Below, piece by piece: positions 46,756 to 57,214 of a stretch of 64,000 nt of DNA. Below the pieces are notes generated by a model, which searched no databases, was not told the origin of the DNA, and saw nothing but the letters and a program-made list of their open reading frames with translations. Made by a program: the position numbers and the translations under genes. Source of the stretch: Aurantiochytrium sp. KH105. Taxonomy: Eukaryota; Sar; Bigyra; Thraustochytrida; Thraustochytriidae. Position 1 is the stretch's first letter, and every line of letters begins with the position of its first letter. The stretch is from assembly GCA_003116975.1 (NCBI GenBank), contig BGKB01000202.1:1-64000 (forward strand), given 5' to 3'.

Positions 46756-49700
46756 GCTAGATAGATTGAGAGAGATGCAAACGAGCTAGCTAGCTAGCCT
46801 GCTGGCTAGCCCGCTAGCTCGACTGTCAGTGAATGTGTGGTTTTCTCTTTGCGGACCTGGACTTGGTTGGCGGGTTCATTATTACCCGCGTATGCTACTT
46901 GGCCCGGTCACCTTCCTCCTCGCAAAACGTCACTCGCGGGCATCATCATTTTAGTGTAAGATTGGAATGGTGCCTTTTTGCCGGGAACCAACGACGTTGC
47001 CAATCGGCGAGCCAGCCAGCTGCAGCTAAGCATCCGTGCAGTTCACACTACCGTGGAGTCATTGTGGTAGTGTTGGCGGCATCAAACAAGCACATATGTC
47101 TGTCACTGAAAGGCCAGGGTGCATCTGGCGCTGCGAGACTAGCAGGGCCTCTAGACCTAAATAAAGTAAAAGCTTCTTTCGAACTAGAGACTTTTTTAAC
47201 TGGGGTGCATGTTTAGCCAAGCCTAGCTTTGGTCGTCGTATGCACCTTTTGAAAACCCTCCGTTTCCTACAACCCCTCCATCGGGCAGCAACATGTGCAG
47301 GTGGTTGCTGGAGTTGCTCGGGGATCGGATGCGCAACCTGTCAATGCTACTTCCTTGTTCTTCCTTGTTAGTTGTTGCAACCCGCTGCCGGTCCTGTCAG
47401 TCATACCAGCTGCAGCTGCTGTTGCTGCAGCGGCGACCAATTTCTCCGGCGGCCCCCATCGACGTTGGCCGCATCCGCTCGCAGTCGTTGCCGTCCATCA
47501 ACCAACGATCCAGCCAACTTCCGGAATCAGACCAGACCCTCTTACTCAAGTTCCTCAAGCCCACGAAGATTCGCACGGAGACGGAGTGTTCTTGGCAGGG
47601 CCAACTGCCAGCCATTCCAGGCTTGCCGTGATGTGAACTTCATGGTCCGCGCTCGAACCGCCGACAACGACCATGGCGAAGCTGTCGTCGCGATCGTCTG
47701 CGTGCGTGGATTGGCATGGTCGATGATAGGTGGCCGAGAAGTCGCGATCGCCAGCTCCGACAAGACTCAACCGGCGTCATGCCCGGTGCCGAAGGAAGTC
47801 GCAGAGACGAGACGTCCCGCACCTGTCTTGTTTCGTCCTGTCCATGATGTTGATGCGGACAGTGACTGGCTGACTCGGAGGGCCAATATGTCAAAGCCCT
47901 CCAGCCATCAAAGCTCACGCGCCATTGTCCAAGTTTTTGGCCCTACCACCGACCGAGTTGCGCAAGCCAGGCCGTGCGCAGTCGCAGTCGCAGCCGCTTG
48001 CTCGCTTGTTCGTTGTGTCCACAGAACAGAAGAGATTGTTAGGCGAGGCCGCAAGTTGTGCAACCAAGTCGGTTAACCAAGGAACCTCGTCTCTCGGTCC
48101 GAGGAGCAGCCCTAACTTATACCAACCAACTAAACTCACCTGGCACCGTGACCAGATTAACATTTATGTTAGGAGTCCGCGAACCGTGGTAGGCCTAAGC
48201 GCGCACAGCAGACATGGGGGTTTCGCTTTGCATAGTGTGGCGTGGCGTGGCGTGGCGTCCGAGTAGCGTTGCGTCGCCTGGCTTAAACTGCCGGCTGGCG
48301 GCGGCGCGAAGCCTACCTTCAGAAGCTTCTCCATGCTGTGCATCTGGATACGATCTCGGCAAGCTCAGGCTGAACAATCAAACACGTCGAAACGACATCG
48401 CAGCTGCAGGCCGCTGCCGCGCGCCCTGGCTGGATTTGATGGGGTCAATCTGCCGACGTCATCCAACTTCCTCTCTCGCCGCGTTCGCCATCGCGATCCT
48501 GTCAGAGAAGAAGGAGGCTCTGTCGGTTGGCGCTTCGCTTCAATGGACCGCACGTGTGACATCGAAACTGGAGTTCTCGGCACGCGGGAGGCTCGCGGTC
48601 GCGTACGCCGGGGTCTGCCTCAGGTCAATTTCTGTTTCTGCAGGTTTCTGCTGCAGGTTTCTGCAACGACACGCTCGAGAAGAGGATGTCGCGCGCCGCT
48701 GCCTGTCCATGCGCACGCTGCTACACCACCCGTCCATCTATTTAACATCCGCTTCACTGCGCTGCACTGCACTGCGAATTCGTTCGTGGCTCACACGTTC
48801 GTCCCCGGCCACCGGCTTGTCGCACTTGATCGCGTTGTTGCTTTTGCTTGCTCCCTTTCTGTGTCCCCGCTCGTTCGCTCGTACGCTCGCGCCAACGCCG
48901 ACTATGAGACAGAGAACGGACGAAGGCAAGGCGAGGCGAGGCGAGGCGAGGCGAGGCATCGCTCGCTCAACGAACGAAGCGCGTCTTCTTGGCTGTTGCT
49001 ACAGAGATGCTCGATCTCACTGACGGAAATCCGATGGATGCGAGCACGGATACAGTGCACACACACGGCTCCGGCGCGTCTTATCTTCCCACGCACCATG
49101 AACATGACATCGATGGAGCCTCAGCTCGACGTGAGCGAGAATCTGTCTGTCCACGGTGCCATGGAAGGATGGATGCTGGCGGCGCCACCACCAGCTGCAG
49201 CTGCAGCTCCAGCAGCAGCAGGACAAGCAGCAGCACGAGCGATTTCTTTCTCCGTGGTCGTGCCACAGCGTCGTCAGCGGCGCGACAACGGTGCGGCAGC
49301 ATCATGCATGCATGCATGCATGCATGCATGCATGCGTGCCGAGCGTGCGTGCGTACGATGCTCGCGTCAAAAAGCTTGGCCTAGCTGCTGGCTGCTGTAT
49401 GTAAGTTCAAGCAAGACCTTCAACTTGCTGCTGGTTCATCGCGAGCTCGAGCGAACGAGCATCATGGCGTCCATCCGTTCGTCCACTCATTCCTTCCCGG
49501 CACCATCAACCAACCCGAGCTCGTAGCGCAGGCAGCTCAGCTGGCCAGCCAGCGAGCGAGCGAGCGAGCGATGCGCGCGGGCTCGTAGCTTGCGGATGCC
49601 GGCGAGGCAGCCCCACGAGGCCTCGTTCTCGGCAGAATCCCGGCAAAGACAAGGGAAGGAAGCGCAGCGTCCCGCGGAGGCGAGTGACCCCCAGGTCGTG

Positions 49701-50312
49701 CCGCGCCTCTTCGAGCCAGATGGGTCGAGACGAAACGAGGCGAGGCGAGGCGGGGCGAGCGGCGCGGACCTGGTGAGAAAGATCGCGCTCGCGCCCGCGT
49801 CGCTGCGGCCCTCTGCGCCCGCGCCGTCGCCGGTCCCCGCGCGGCGCCTGGCGCGTCTCCTCCCGCCGCGACCCATCCGCCTCGAAGCAATCTCCCACGG
49901 CGGCCACAAACCGCGGCGCCCGGCGCCAACATCCGCACCGACAGGAAGGCCGCGGCCGCCTCCTGCGTCCCCGCGCCGCGGGCGCGCGCGACCGGCGCCG
50001 CGTCGCGCCGCGCAGCATCCGCGGCCGCCGCGGGTCTGCTCGGGCGCGCGAGTCGCGGGCGCGCCGTGCTTGCGCGGTTCCGCCGTCTAGTATTTTCCCT
50101 TCGCGGGGAGAGGGAGGAGGGAGGAGGGCTGTCTACAGTTAGGCAGGCAGCAGGGCGGCCTTGCGGCGCATAGCGCACTTGCGCGCGCGCATAGCGCACT
50201 TGCGGAGGACGGATAGCCCACTTGCGCGCGGCCCGTGCCTTGCGGGGGCGGCGGGGCGCGGCGGCGGTCAGACCCCTTTCTCACGGCGCCTGCGCGGCCC
50301 GAGCGCGCGGGG

Positions 50313-50346
<34 letters not shown>

Positions 50347-50836
50347 CTCGGGGCCGGGGCGGGAGGCGGCGCCGGCGGAGGGCCGGCCAGCTGCGCGGGC
50401 TGGCTGCGAAGAGCTGCCCGTAAGTGCGAGTTTGCTGCAGAGCTAGGAAGCAAGCTTGCTTGCGTGCTACTTTGCCTGCCTGGACAGGCGACTTGGTTGC
50501 AAGAGAGAGACCCTCGGGCTGGAACGGAGGCTGTCTTCCTTCGTCGACGAACCAATAAGCGACAAACGAACAAACGCGCAAAGACACAAACACGCGAACG
50601 ATCAAAGAAACCCTTCGAACGAAGAACTTGTTCAATCTCGCAAACGCAACGCCTCAACTGTAGAGTTTCCGCATTGACATTGACATTCACATTGGCATTC
50701 AAATCGACATCGACATTGGCATCCAAATCGACATTGGCATTGGCATTCGCAGACCTCTTCGGTTTTCCCATCTCTCGTGGAGAAGAAAAAACGCTAAACA
50801 GAGTTTCCGCTCAAACAAAGGAAAACTGACCCGATT
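46756..50836. other. 4.1 kb without a convincing gene; repeats and GC-rich tract
   Basis: I find no conserved motif in any of the open frames here, several of which overlap on both strands with Ser/Arg/Cys-rich translations. Visible structure: CTAG repeats near 46787-46815; GGCGTG repeats at 48238-48256; GGCGA repeats at 48928-48955; a (GCAT)n run at about 49303-49335; a very CpG-rich block from 49560 to 50100; three copies of a CATAGCGCACTTGCG-like unit at about 50168-50235; a CCAGC repeat at 50317-50345; and CATTGACATTGG-type hexamer repeats at 50672-50750. The last part is probably the promoter and 5' UTR of the gene at 50837. A non-coding RNA or a fast-evolving gene cannot be excluded. 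Confidence 0.5.
49303..49336. repeat. (GCAT)n microsatellite
   Basis: About eight tandem copies of the self-complementary tetramer GCAT. Being palindromic, the run could form a cruciform or hairpin. Confidence 0.9.
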
Positions 50837-53800
50837 ATGGACAGCGCGGGCCCGTCTCGGCAGCGAGACGAACACCCTTCGCAACGAGAGCCACCGCCGC
50901 AGCCGCAGCCTCCGCCTCCTCCGGCACCGCCTTCGCTGGTACGCACCATGAACCATAACGTGGGAGGAGGAACCAAACGCAAGGGTTCCTCCGGCGTTGG
51001 ACTCGCAACCCTGAGCTCTGTAGCCAGTATTGCCGAAGACGACAGCAACGGTCCAGTCCAGGGCAATGCCGCTGCGGGGAGCAGTGGCGGCATGATTGGA
51101 GGCAACAGCAATAATGCCAGTCCTAGCGATGTCGATGCCTCTGAGAATAGCGACTCGTCCCGCAAGAGACAACGTCGCCTGGCCCAGACGGAGAGCAAAG
51201 GCATGTCGCTGAACCAGCATATTAAGTTCTTTGATCTTATCGCCCGGAATCTCAGCATGAACCGTCGCGCAGAACGCGACTGGGGCAACCTGTATGTCGA
51301 AGGAGGCTGCAAGTACGCATCATGGTGGTACGAGGCCTTTCCCAGCGTCAGTCTCTACAAGCAAAAGGGAAAGCTGCTCTTTTGTGAGCGTCGAGGCCGC
51401 GTCCAGCTTGGATTCTGGAAACAGCTCGTCAAACGCAAGGAACAGCTCCGCCCCTCCGAAAACCTGATCGATATGGTCGCAGGCGAGCTCGAAAAAAGGG
51501 CAAACGCCTTCCCTATACCCATGGTCGATCCCAACGCCCGCGCCGAGCTTGGTGTCAACCCATGGTCCTTTCGCGCCGAAGCCATGGTGCTCTGCGACAA
51601 GATTGCGCGAGGAGAAAAGGGACCAGGATCGATCCTCGACTGGCCTGAAACGGGGCGTCGAGCCGTCTTGGCCAAGGTCCTCGATCTCCACCGCGCATAT
51701 GGGGATGGTTTTGAGGGTGTTTCGAGGCACTTTAATCATCTCATTGTCCAGGCCGAGGTTGAGCTTGCCGTGCTCAGCGCCTGTGACTGCCATCACTGCA
51801 AGGCATGGGACGTTGGACCCGCACGGGGCCGCGGCCCGGAGCTTCGCTTGCTTTGGAGCCGCCGTCGCGCGGCGCTTGTTCGCTCCGTTCTCGAGCTTCA
51901 CGGGGAGTATCCCGATGACGAGCTCAAGGTCGCACAGCTTGCGCGGGCTAAACACGTTGAGCTCGAGTGCTGGCGGGACGATGCCGTTATCGCCCTCCTT
52001 AAGGCCTCGCACAACCACACAACTTGTAATGTTTGTCTTGCCTCGAACGCGACGGGTTTTGCCTCGCATTTTTCTCCGGTCGCAGGCGCAGGGGGGCATT
52101 TGCCTCCCCACCCCTCTGCTGCCAATGTCGCTGCCGTGCATGGCCCCGAGCACACCTCTCGCGCTGTGATGCGAGACATGCGCCCCGAAATGGTCCGAAA
52201 CCAAGAACGGCGACCTCACCCCGGGTCACATGCAGATCACCCCGGTACTTCAGGTACGCAATCCGTTCTTGGTCACCCAGATGCACAAACAAACAGAAAC
52301 CGCACGCACTCGCAGCACCATCATGCCACACATCAAAATGATCATGTGCCAAGAGACCACCGCCGAGGAGGAGGGGAAGAAGGAGACCACAGGAGCGAGG
52401 AAGGCAATCGGCCGCAGCAGCGAAATCCCGCGCACGAGCTCAACAGCGTGGAGGCGCAGGGACAACGCTCGCAACACCATGAATCGAGGAGTCATTTGCA
52501 TTCGATGCAACATCATCACGAACACGAACACGAACACTTTCACCAGCAGCACGGTCCTTCGGAGGACCTATCTCGCCATGCGCCGACCATCGAGCACGTC
52601 TCAATGCATCATCCTCGTGATGATTCTTCTGCACACCGGCACGCCCAGCAGCAAAACCATCACATCGCTCCCGAACAACAACACGCGCACATGCAGCAAA
52701 TGCATCCGGATCACCACCACCACCGGCAGGGCCCGGCGGCGCATCACCAGTACCGACATCATCTCCCAGAGCAGCACTCGCAATCGCACGACATCCACAC
52801 ACACCGCCAGCCCACAAGCCCGTCTTCGCATCCCCATCGTGATATTAGCCAGGACCCGCAAACAAACATGCAGTCGCTGCACGAGTCTGCCCGCGCCCCC
52901 AGCTCGCAAACACGTAGTCCTTCGTATGTCATTCTAGTCACCGACAGCGCTGAACACCGCTTTCGCGTTGTCATTTCGAGCGAGCAGCCCATGAGCAACA
53001 GCGCGCCTGGCCCGAGACTGTATCCTGGCGCCCGCGTGACAATTTCATACAACGACAAATTCGTCGAGCATCATTGGACAGGTGGTCCTATCGACGCTCT
53101 ATTCAACGCAAGCACCGTCTATCCGCTTTGGGAGCGCGTGACCATTCAGATCGACAACGAGCCTCGCGAACACCTCGATTTCGAGAGCCTGAAAACGCCG
53201 GCCCTGGCGCCGTCATTTGACCATGCATCCTTTGTTGGGATCTTTGGGTACCCACAGAGTCCCCTGAAGGAGCTGCGCGCCGTCTTATACTCCATACACG
53301 ACGCCCGGCGTGCGCTCGACGCCCAGCGGGCGCAAGGCCGTGCGCTGTTGACGCGGAGTGGCCCGTTGCACCTGGGCCAAGGCACGAGCGTACACCTGCG
53401 CTGGACTTCAATCATTGAGAATCTCCCGCCATCTAGGCGAGAAGAGGTCCTCGTCGCAGAGCGCGCCGAGACTTCATTTGCCTTTACGGGATCTGTCCCG
53501 CCTGTGCATGGATCGAATCGGATCTCGCTGCGTGTATTTGGTCGAAGCTTCAACCTGCAGGACCTCGAGCTCCTGATCGACCGCCACACTGGCGCCCCTT
53601 ATGGATCTATCGCTCGTCGCGCAACGCTTTTGCCGCCGGGATCCCCGCACGTTGTCATCGGTTTTCTTCCCGAACATGAAGTTTGGGCCAAAACTGTGCA
53701 GTATGAGCTGCAGCATGTCTTTGGCTACAACGTTCTCATCCGTGACGTGAGCCATCCGCCCCACGTGGACGTTCCCCCGGAGGTGCGCTGCGCCACCATC

Positions 53801-54115
53801 TTTATTTGCTTGGCACCGACTCCTGGATCCTCTTTGCACCTCTTTGGCTTCAACGAGTCGGAGGCAAACTATATTAATGGCGCTTGCGAAATGGGACGCG
53901 CCATCGCTCTTTTGCTCCATGGCAACTTGGACCTTGGCCAAGAGCTTTCACATCCTGCCTTTCACTTTCCCGCGCTGCGCAAGATGCCCGCCTTTTCGTG
54001 TCAATCGGATGCCATTCCTGCCGCTGTGGCAGAGGTGCACGCCTTTATCCAGCAAGCCATGCTCGACGCCTACGAGACTACGTCGCCCAACGAGCTTACC
54101 TTTCGCCACACATAA
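50837..54115 (+). CDS. Large orphan protein with Cys/His modules and His-rich domain
   Basis: A 1092-residue protein without introns that I do not recognise. A Pro-rich N-terminus (18-33) and a basic nuclear-type signal SSRKRQRR (108-114) are followed by a helical region. There two similar units (about 274-321 and 342-400) each run through a VLDLH/VLELH helix and end in a Cys/His cluster (CDCHHC and HNHTTCNVC), suggesting duplicated metal-binding modules. Residues about 490-680 are extremely His-rich (roughly 45 His in 190). A beta-rich part follows, beginning SYVILVTDS. The last 160 residues (HVVIGFLPEHEVW..., ICLAPTP, NGACEMGRAIALLL) have a Rossmann-like pattern reminiscent of deoxyribosyltransferase or TIR-type folds, which is a weak inference. 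The frame and composition support a real gene. Confidence 0.75.
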   Translation: MDSAGPSRQRDEHPSQREPPPQPQPPPPPAPPSLVRTMNHNVGGGTKRKGSSGVGLATLSSVASIAEDDSNGPVQGNAAAGSSGGMIGGNSNNASPSDVDASENSDSSRKRQRRLAQTESKGMSLNQHIKFFDLIARNLSMNRRAERDWGNLYVEGGCKYASWWYEAFPSVSLYKQKGKLLFCERRGRVQLGFWKQLVKRKEQLRPSENLIDMVAGELEKRANAFPIPMVDPNARAELGVNPWSFRAEAMVLCDKIARGEKGPGSILDWPETGRRAVLAKVLDLHRAYGDGFEGVSRHFNHLIVQAEVELAVLSACDCHHCKAWDVGPARGRGPELRLLWSRRRAALVRSVLELHGEYPDDELKVAQLARAKHVELECWRDDAVIALLKASHNHTTCNVCLASNATGFASHFSPVAGAGGHLPPHPSAANVAAVHGPEHTSRAVMRDMRPEMVRNQERRPHPGSHADHPGTSGTQSVLGHPDAQTNRNRTHSQHHHATHQNDHVPRDHRRGGGEEGDHRSEEGNRPQQRNPAHELNSVEAQGQRSQHHESRSHLHSMQHHHEHEHEHFHQQHGPSEDLSRHAPTIEHVSMHHPRDDSSAHRHAQQQNHHIAPEQQHAHMQQMHPDHHHHRQGPAAHHQYRHHLPEQHSQSHDIHTHRQPTSPSSHPHRDISQDPQTNMQSLHESARAPSSQTRSPSYVILVTDSAEHRFRVVISSEQPMSNSAPGPRLYPGARVTISYNDKFVEHHWTGGPIDALFNASTVYPLWERVTIQIDNEPREHLDFESLKTPALAPSFDHASFVGIFGYPQSPLKELRAVLYSIHDARRALDAQRAQGRALLTRSGPLHLGQGTSVHLRWTSIIENLPPSRREEVLVAERAETSFAFTGSVPPVHGSNRISLRVFGRSFNLQDLELLIDRHTGAPYGSIARRATLLPPGSPHVVIGFLPEHEVWAKTVQYELQHVFGYNVLIRDVSHPPHVDVPPEVRCATIFICLAPTPGSSLHLFGFNESEANYINGACEMGRAIALLLHGNLDLGQELSHPAFHFPALRKMPAFSCQSDAIPAAVAEVHAFIQQAMLDAYETTSPNELTFRHT

Positions 54116-54786
54116 GCGCCAGAAATCCTACCTGAAAATTGCTTTGATCCCTTGCCCTGAAAATTGCTTTGATCCCTTGCGTTTCGACTTTTTCCCAGGC
54201 GAAAGTTTGCGCGTGCACTGGTTCTCGTGCCTGTCGCCGTCGACGTCGATCTAGAATCCTCTTTCGAGGCCTACTTGCTCGCTCGCTCGCTCGCTCGCTT
54301 GCGTGCTTGCTTGCTTGCTTGCTATCGTCCCCATCTTCATCCGTCACATCACGATACTAGTCAAGGTGTGAGCTGGCTGCTGGCAAAAACCAATTCATTC
54401 CCCTCGCGCTCCGCAAGAAGCGAGAGTCGGCGCGCCCGTGCGCACGTGCGGAGGAGCACGCGTGCGACGGAGGAGGCAGCTACGGTCGTGCGAGCGAGCG
54501 AGCAGCCCTTCACGGAAGCCCGCGAGCGCTGGCACGTCCTGGGCCAGACGCGCAGCCATCCATCCATCTAGCTAGCTGCCGGGAGTGGCGTGGGTGGCCG
54601 CGCCTCGCCTCGCGTCGCGGAGACGTCCTGCCCTGAGCGCGCGCGCGCGCGAGCGAGCACGAGCGGGAGAGAGGACGAGGGCCCGGGTACGCGACGTGGG
54701 CAAGAGTTAGCGAGCCAGCTGGCGAGGCGAAGCGAGCTCGCGAAGCGAAGCGAGGTGTCAATCAGATCAAGCAGGCAGCGAGCGCC
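54116..54786. promoter_or_regulatory. Spacer before Sm-D3, repeats only
   Basis: 671 bases. A duplicated block AAAATTGCTTTGATCCCTTGC occurs twice at about 54135-54180. A (GCTC)n/(GCTT)n run lies at 54278-54322. GC-rich sequence with GAGC repeats precedes the Sm-D3 start. No gene. Confidence 0.5.
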
Positions 54787-55140
54787 ATGTCGGCCGATGA
54801 GAAGCTCTCGGTGCCAATTCGGCTCCTGCTCGAGGGCATCGGGCACCCGGTGACGGTGGAGATGAAGAATGGCGAGTCGTACAGGGGTCAGCTCGTAGAA
54901 GCAGAAACGACCATGAACTTGCAGCTCTCCGGCGCCACACACACGGCGCGCAATGGCCAGCGCAGGAAACTTGAGCACGCTTATCTGCGGGGTACAAGCG
55001 TCAAGTTCATTGTCTTGCCGGACTTTCTTCGAGAAGCCACCATCTTTAAGTCAGTAGGCACCATGAAGGCCAAACACGACCGTGACCAAGCCATCAAGGA
55101 GAAACGCAAGCAACAATCCAGACCCAAGAATCGCAGTTAG
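54787..55140 (+). CDS. SNRPD3: Small nuclear ribonucleoprotein Sm D3
   Basis: A 117-residue Sm protein, a core subunit of the seven-membered ring on U1, U2, U4 and U5 snRNAs in the spliceosome. The Sm1 motif is VPIRLLLEGIGHPVTVEMKNG and continues into YRGQLVEAETTMNLQL; the Sm2 motif is YLRGTSVKFIVLPD, with the family's R-G in its canonical place. The D3 assignment rests on the start SVPIRLL and on FIVLPDFLREATIFKS, close to human D3 (LILPDMLKNAPMLKS). Unlike human D3 the C-terminus has no Arg-Gly repeats and ends in a Lys/Arg-rich tail (KEKRKQQSRPKNRS). No intron is needed. The start codon is the first ATG of the frame. Confidence 0.93.
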   Translation: MSADEKLSVPIRLLLEGIGHPVTVEMKNGESYRGQLVEAETTMNLQLSGATHTARNGQRRKLEHAYLRGTSVKFIVLPDFLREATIFKSVGTMKAKHDRDQAIKEKRKQQSRPKNRS

Positions 55141-56592
55141 CCGCGCAGATCAGCTGCGTGCGTTGTACAATTTCATCTTTCCGCATGGGCGACTTTTGTT
55201 TTCCTTTCCTTCTTTTTCTTTTCGCATTCTTCTCCCAATACCTTTTATCTCTCATTTCTTCGCCTACGGCAATGGACATTTGCGAACGTCGTTGCTTAGA
55301 GCTGTGACACACTCGCAATTCGTCTTCACCACTCGTCATTTCGTAGGAAAAGAAACGATATATTCCTCTCACGACTACACCGACAATGATTCTTTGCATT
55401 TGACTGGCCAAACATCCATCCTCTGATTGATCTTTGAAGAAGATGAAGAAGACAACGGAAGACAAGGTTGATTGTTTCCCCGGTACCGGGTAAACCTTCA
55501 TTCCACCTTATTTTTCTCCACCTTTCTCATCTATTACCCTATCTCCTTAAGGTGCCCCTCCTCACCGGAGAAACCCCTTCCGGTCGGACAAGCTCGCCAT
55601 TCCAAAACCGAGGCTTTCCTCTCCTCTTCGTCGCTTCTCCTCTCGTCTCGCCCCGTTTCTCCTCGGACGCAAAGAAAGCCAAGACGCGCCTGGCGACGCG
55701 CCTTCTCAAGACTTCGCTCTGCGCTTACCTCTTTCTGCCTGCCAGGCTCAAGGCATCGCGAAGCTCCCTGAGTACTACTAAACTACACACGAATACGTGA
55801 CGTAATGCAAAGCAAGCACGAGAGGCGCTAGCTAGCGAGCTAGCTCCCTGCAAAGCACGCCCGTGGCAGAAAGCGGCTCGCTGCCGGCCAAGCAGGCCTC
55901 CACGCGCCAAAAGCGAGCTCCAGTCTCGCCCAAGCTCAGCTGCGCAGCCGAGCGACCGCGGGGCCCTGCGTCAAGCGCCGCAGCGCGAGATCCAGAAAGA
56001 GGCGCCAAGCGCGGTCTGGTGGTGTGACGTACTCCCGCACTGCCATACTGCAGCACGATAATCAAGCAACCTTGGCCGGAGAAAGCGGCGGAGAAGCGAG
56101 AGCGCGAGGCAGGCAGAAATCAATCGCAACATCCCAAACCCGCAACTCGAGAGAGCAAAGGTACGTGCGTCGGGCGCGGCGCGGCGCGGAGGGCGGCGCG
56201 GCGAGGCGGGCGCGCGCGAGGGCGCCGGCGCGTGCAGGGCGGCGCGTGCAAGGCGGCGCGCGCGCGCGAGCAGAGCAGAGCAGAGCAGAGCAGAGCAGCG
56301 CGGCGCGGCGCGGCGCGAGCAGGGACGCGCGAGGATCGATGATGAGATGAGGCAAGGACCGGAGCGAGAAAGGGCGGCAAGGCGCCGCGGATAGACCGCC
56401 TCGAGGCGCGAGACGGACAGGCGCCGGAGGAGACGGAAGGGGAAGGCAGGCAGAGGGAGACGAGCCCCGCGGACGGCGGCGCCGAGCCTGGCTCGATGAG
56501 CGACTGACGACGTGGGAACTCGGACGCACGCACGCACGCACGCAGACAAAGAAAAGTACAGCCGCAGTTCTCAGCACTCCACTTTAGTCAAG
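55141..56592. promoter_or_regulatory. 1.45 kb spacer between Sm-D3 and cytochrome b5, no gene seen
   Basis: The first 650 bases are pyrimidine-rich with short unconvincing frames. From about 56160 to 56330 the sequence is CpG-dense with GCGCGG and CAGAG repeats ((CAGAG)n at about 56272-56298). A CGCACGCACGCACG run at 56522-56543 lies about 50 bases before the cytochrome b5 start. Likely 3' UTR plus promoter. Confidence 0.5.
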
Positions 56593-56993
56593 ATGGGCAA
56601 CGTTTCCAAGGACGAGCTGGCCAAGCACAACAAGGCCGACGACTGCTGGATCGCCATCAGCGACCACGTCTACGATGTAAGTGCATCCACAAGTAGAACC
56701 TCCTCGAGCGAGCGCAAGCAAGCGAGGCAACCCAGCACGCTTGCGAGTGAAAGCGCAAACATGGCGTAGGACCCACCCACCCACCCACCCTACGAACTAT
56801 GACGGACTGACATCGCATCGCATCGCATCGCATCGCATCGCAGGTGACCAACTTCCTCAACGACCACCCCGGTGGCAAGAAGGCCATCCTCATGTACGCC
56901 GGCAAGGACGCCACCGCCGAGTTTGAGATGCTCCACAAGCCTGAGGTCCTCACCAAGTACGCCAAGGATCTCAAGGTTGGCCCTCTCGCGTAA
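56593..56993 (+). CDS. Small soluble cytochrome b5-like protein
   Basis: Two exons: 56593-56676 and 56844-56993, with an intron at 56677-56843 (GTAAGT...CAG, phase 0), giving 77 residues. The heme-binding core is complete: CWIAISDHVYDVTNFLNDHPGG with the first axial His in HPGG (residue 36), and the second in FEMLH near residue 60, after AGKDATAEF. There is no membrane anchor and only a short tail (VGPLA), so it should be a free electron carrier in the cytosol or an organelle rather than the ER-bound form. The intron is almost entirely simple repeats: CCCA units, then a (CATCG)n run that continues directly into the acceptor CAG. It converges on the ubiquitin protease gene. Confidence 0.92.
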
Positions 56994-57214
56994 GCGCGCC
57001 CCATGTTAAATCACGTGAGCGCAGCAGCTAGCTCTAGCTTGCTAGTCAGCTCGCTGGAAAGCTGACCACCTCAGGTGGCTCTCTCGAGCCGCCTCGTCAG
57101 CCAACAGCAGTGTCATGTCGAGCCTCCCCAAATAATAATAAGAATGGCTCTCTTTCAATTTTATACTCGTTACATATGAAGAAGCACCTCCGCGACGTTA
57201 CACACTCACTCGCG

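Noticed and set aside
49303-49336. Possible CRISPR or satellite array
   Set aside because: It is a plain tetranucleotide microsatellite without spacers; no spaced direct-repeat array was seen anywhere in the window.
48333-49526. 397-codon plus-strand frame in the gene-poor region
   Set aside because: Translation is compositionally erratic, passes through GGCGA and GCAT repeats, and shows no conserved motif.
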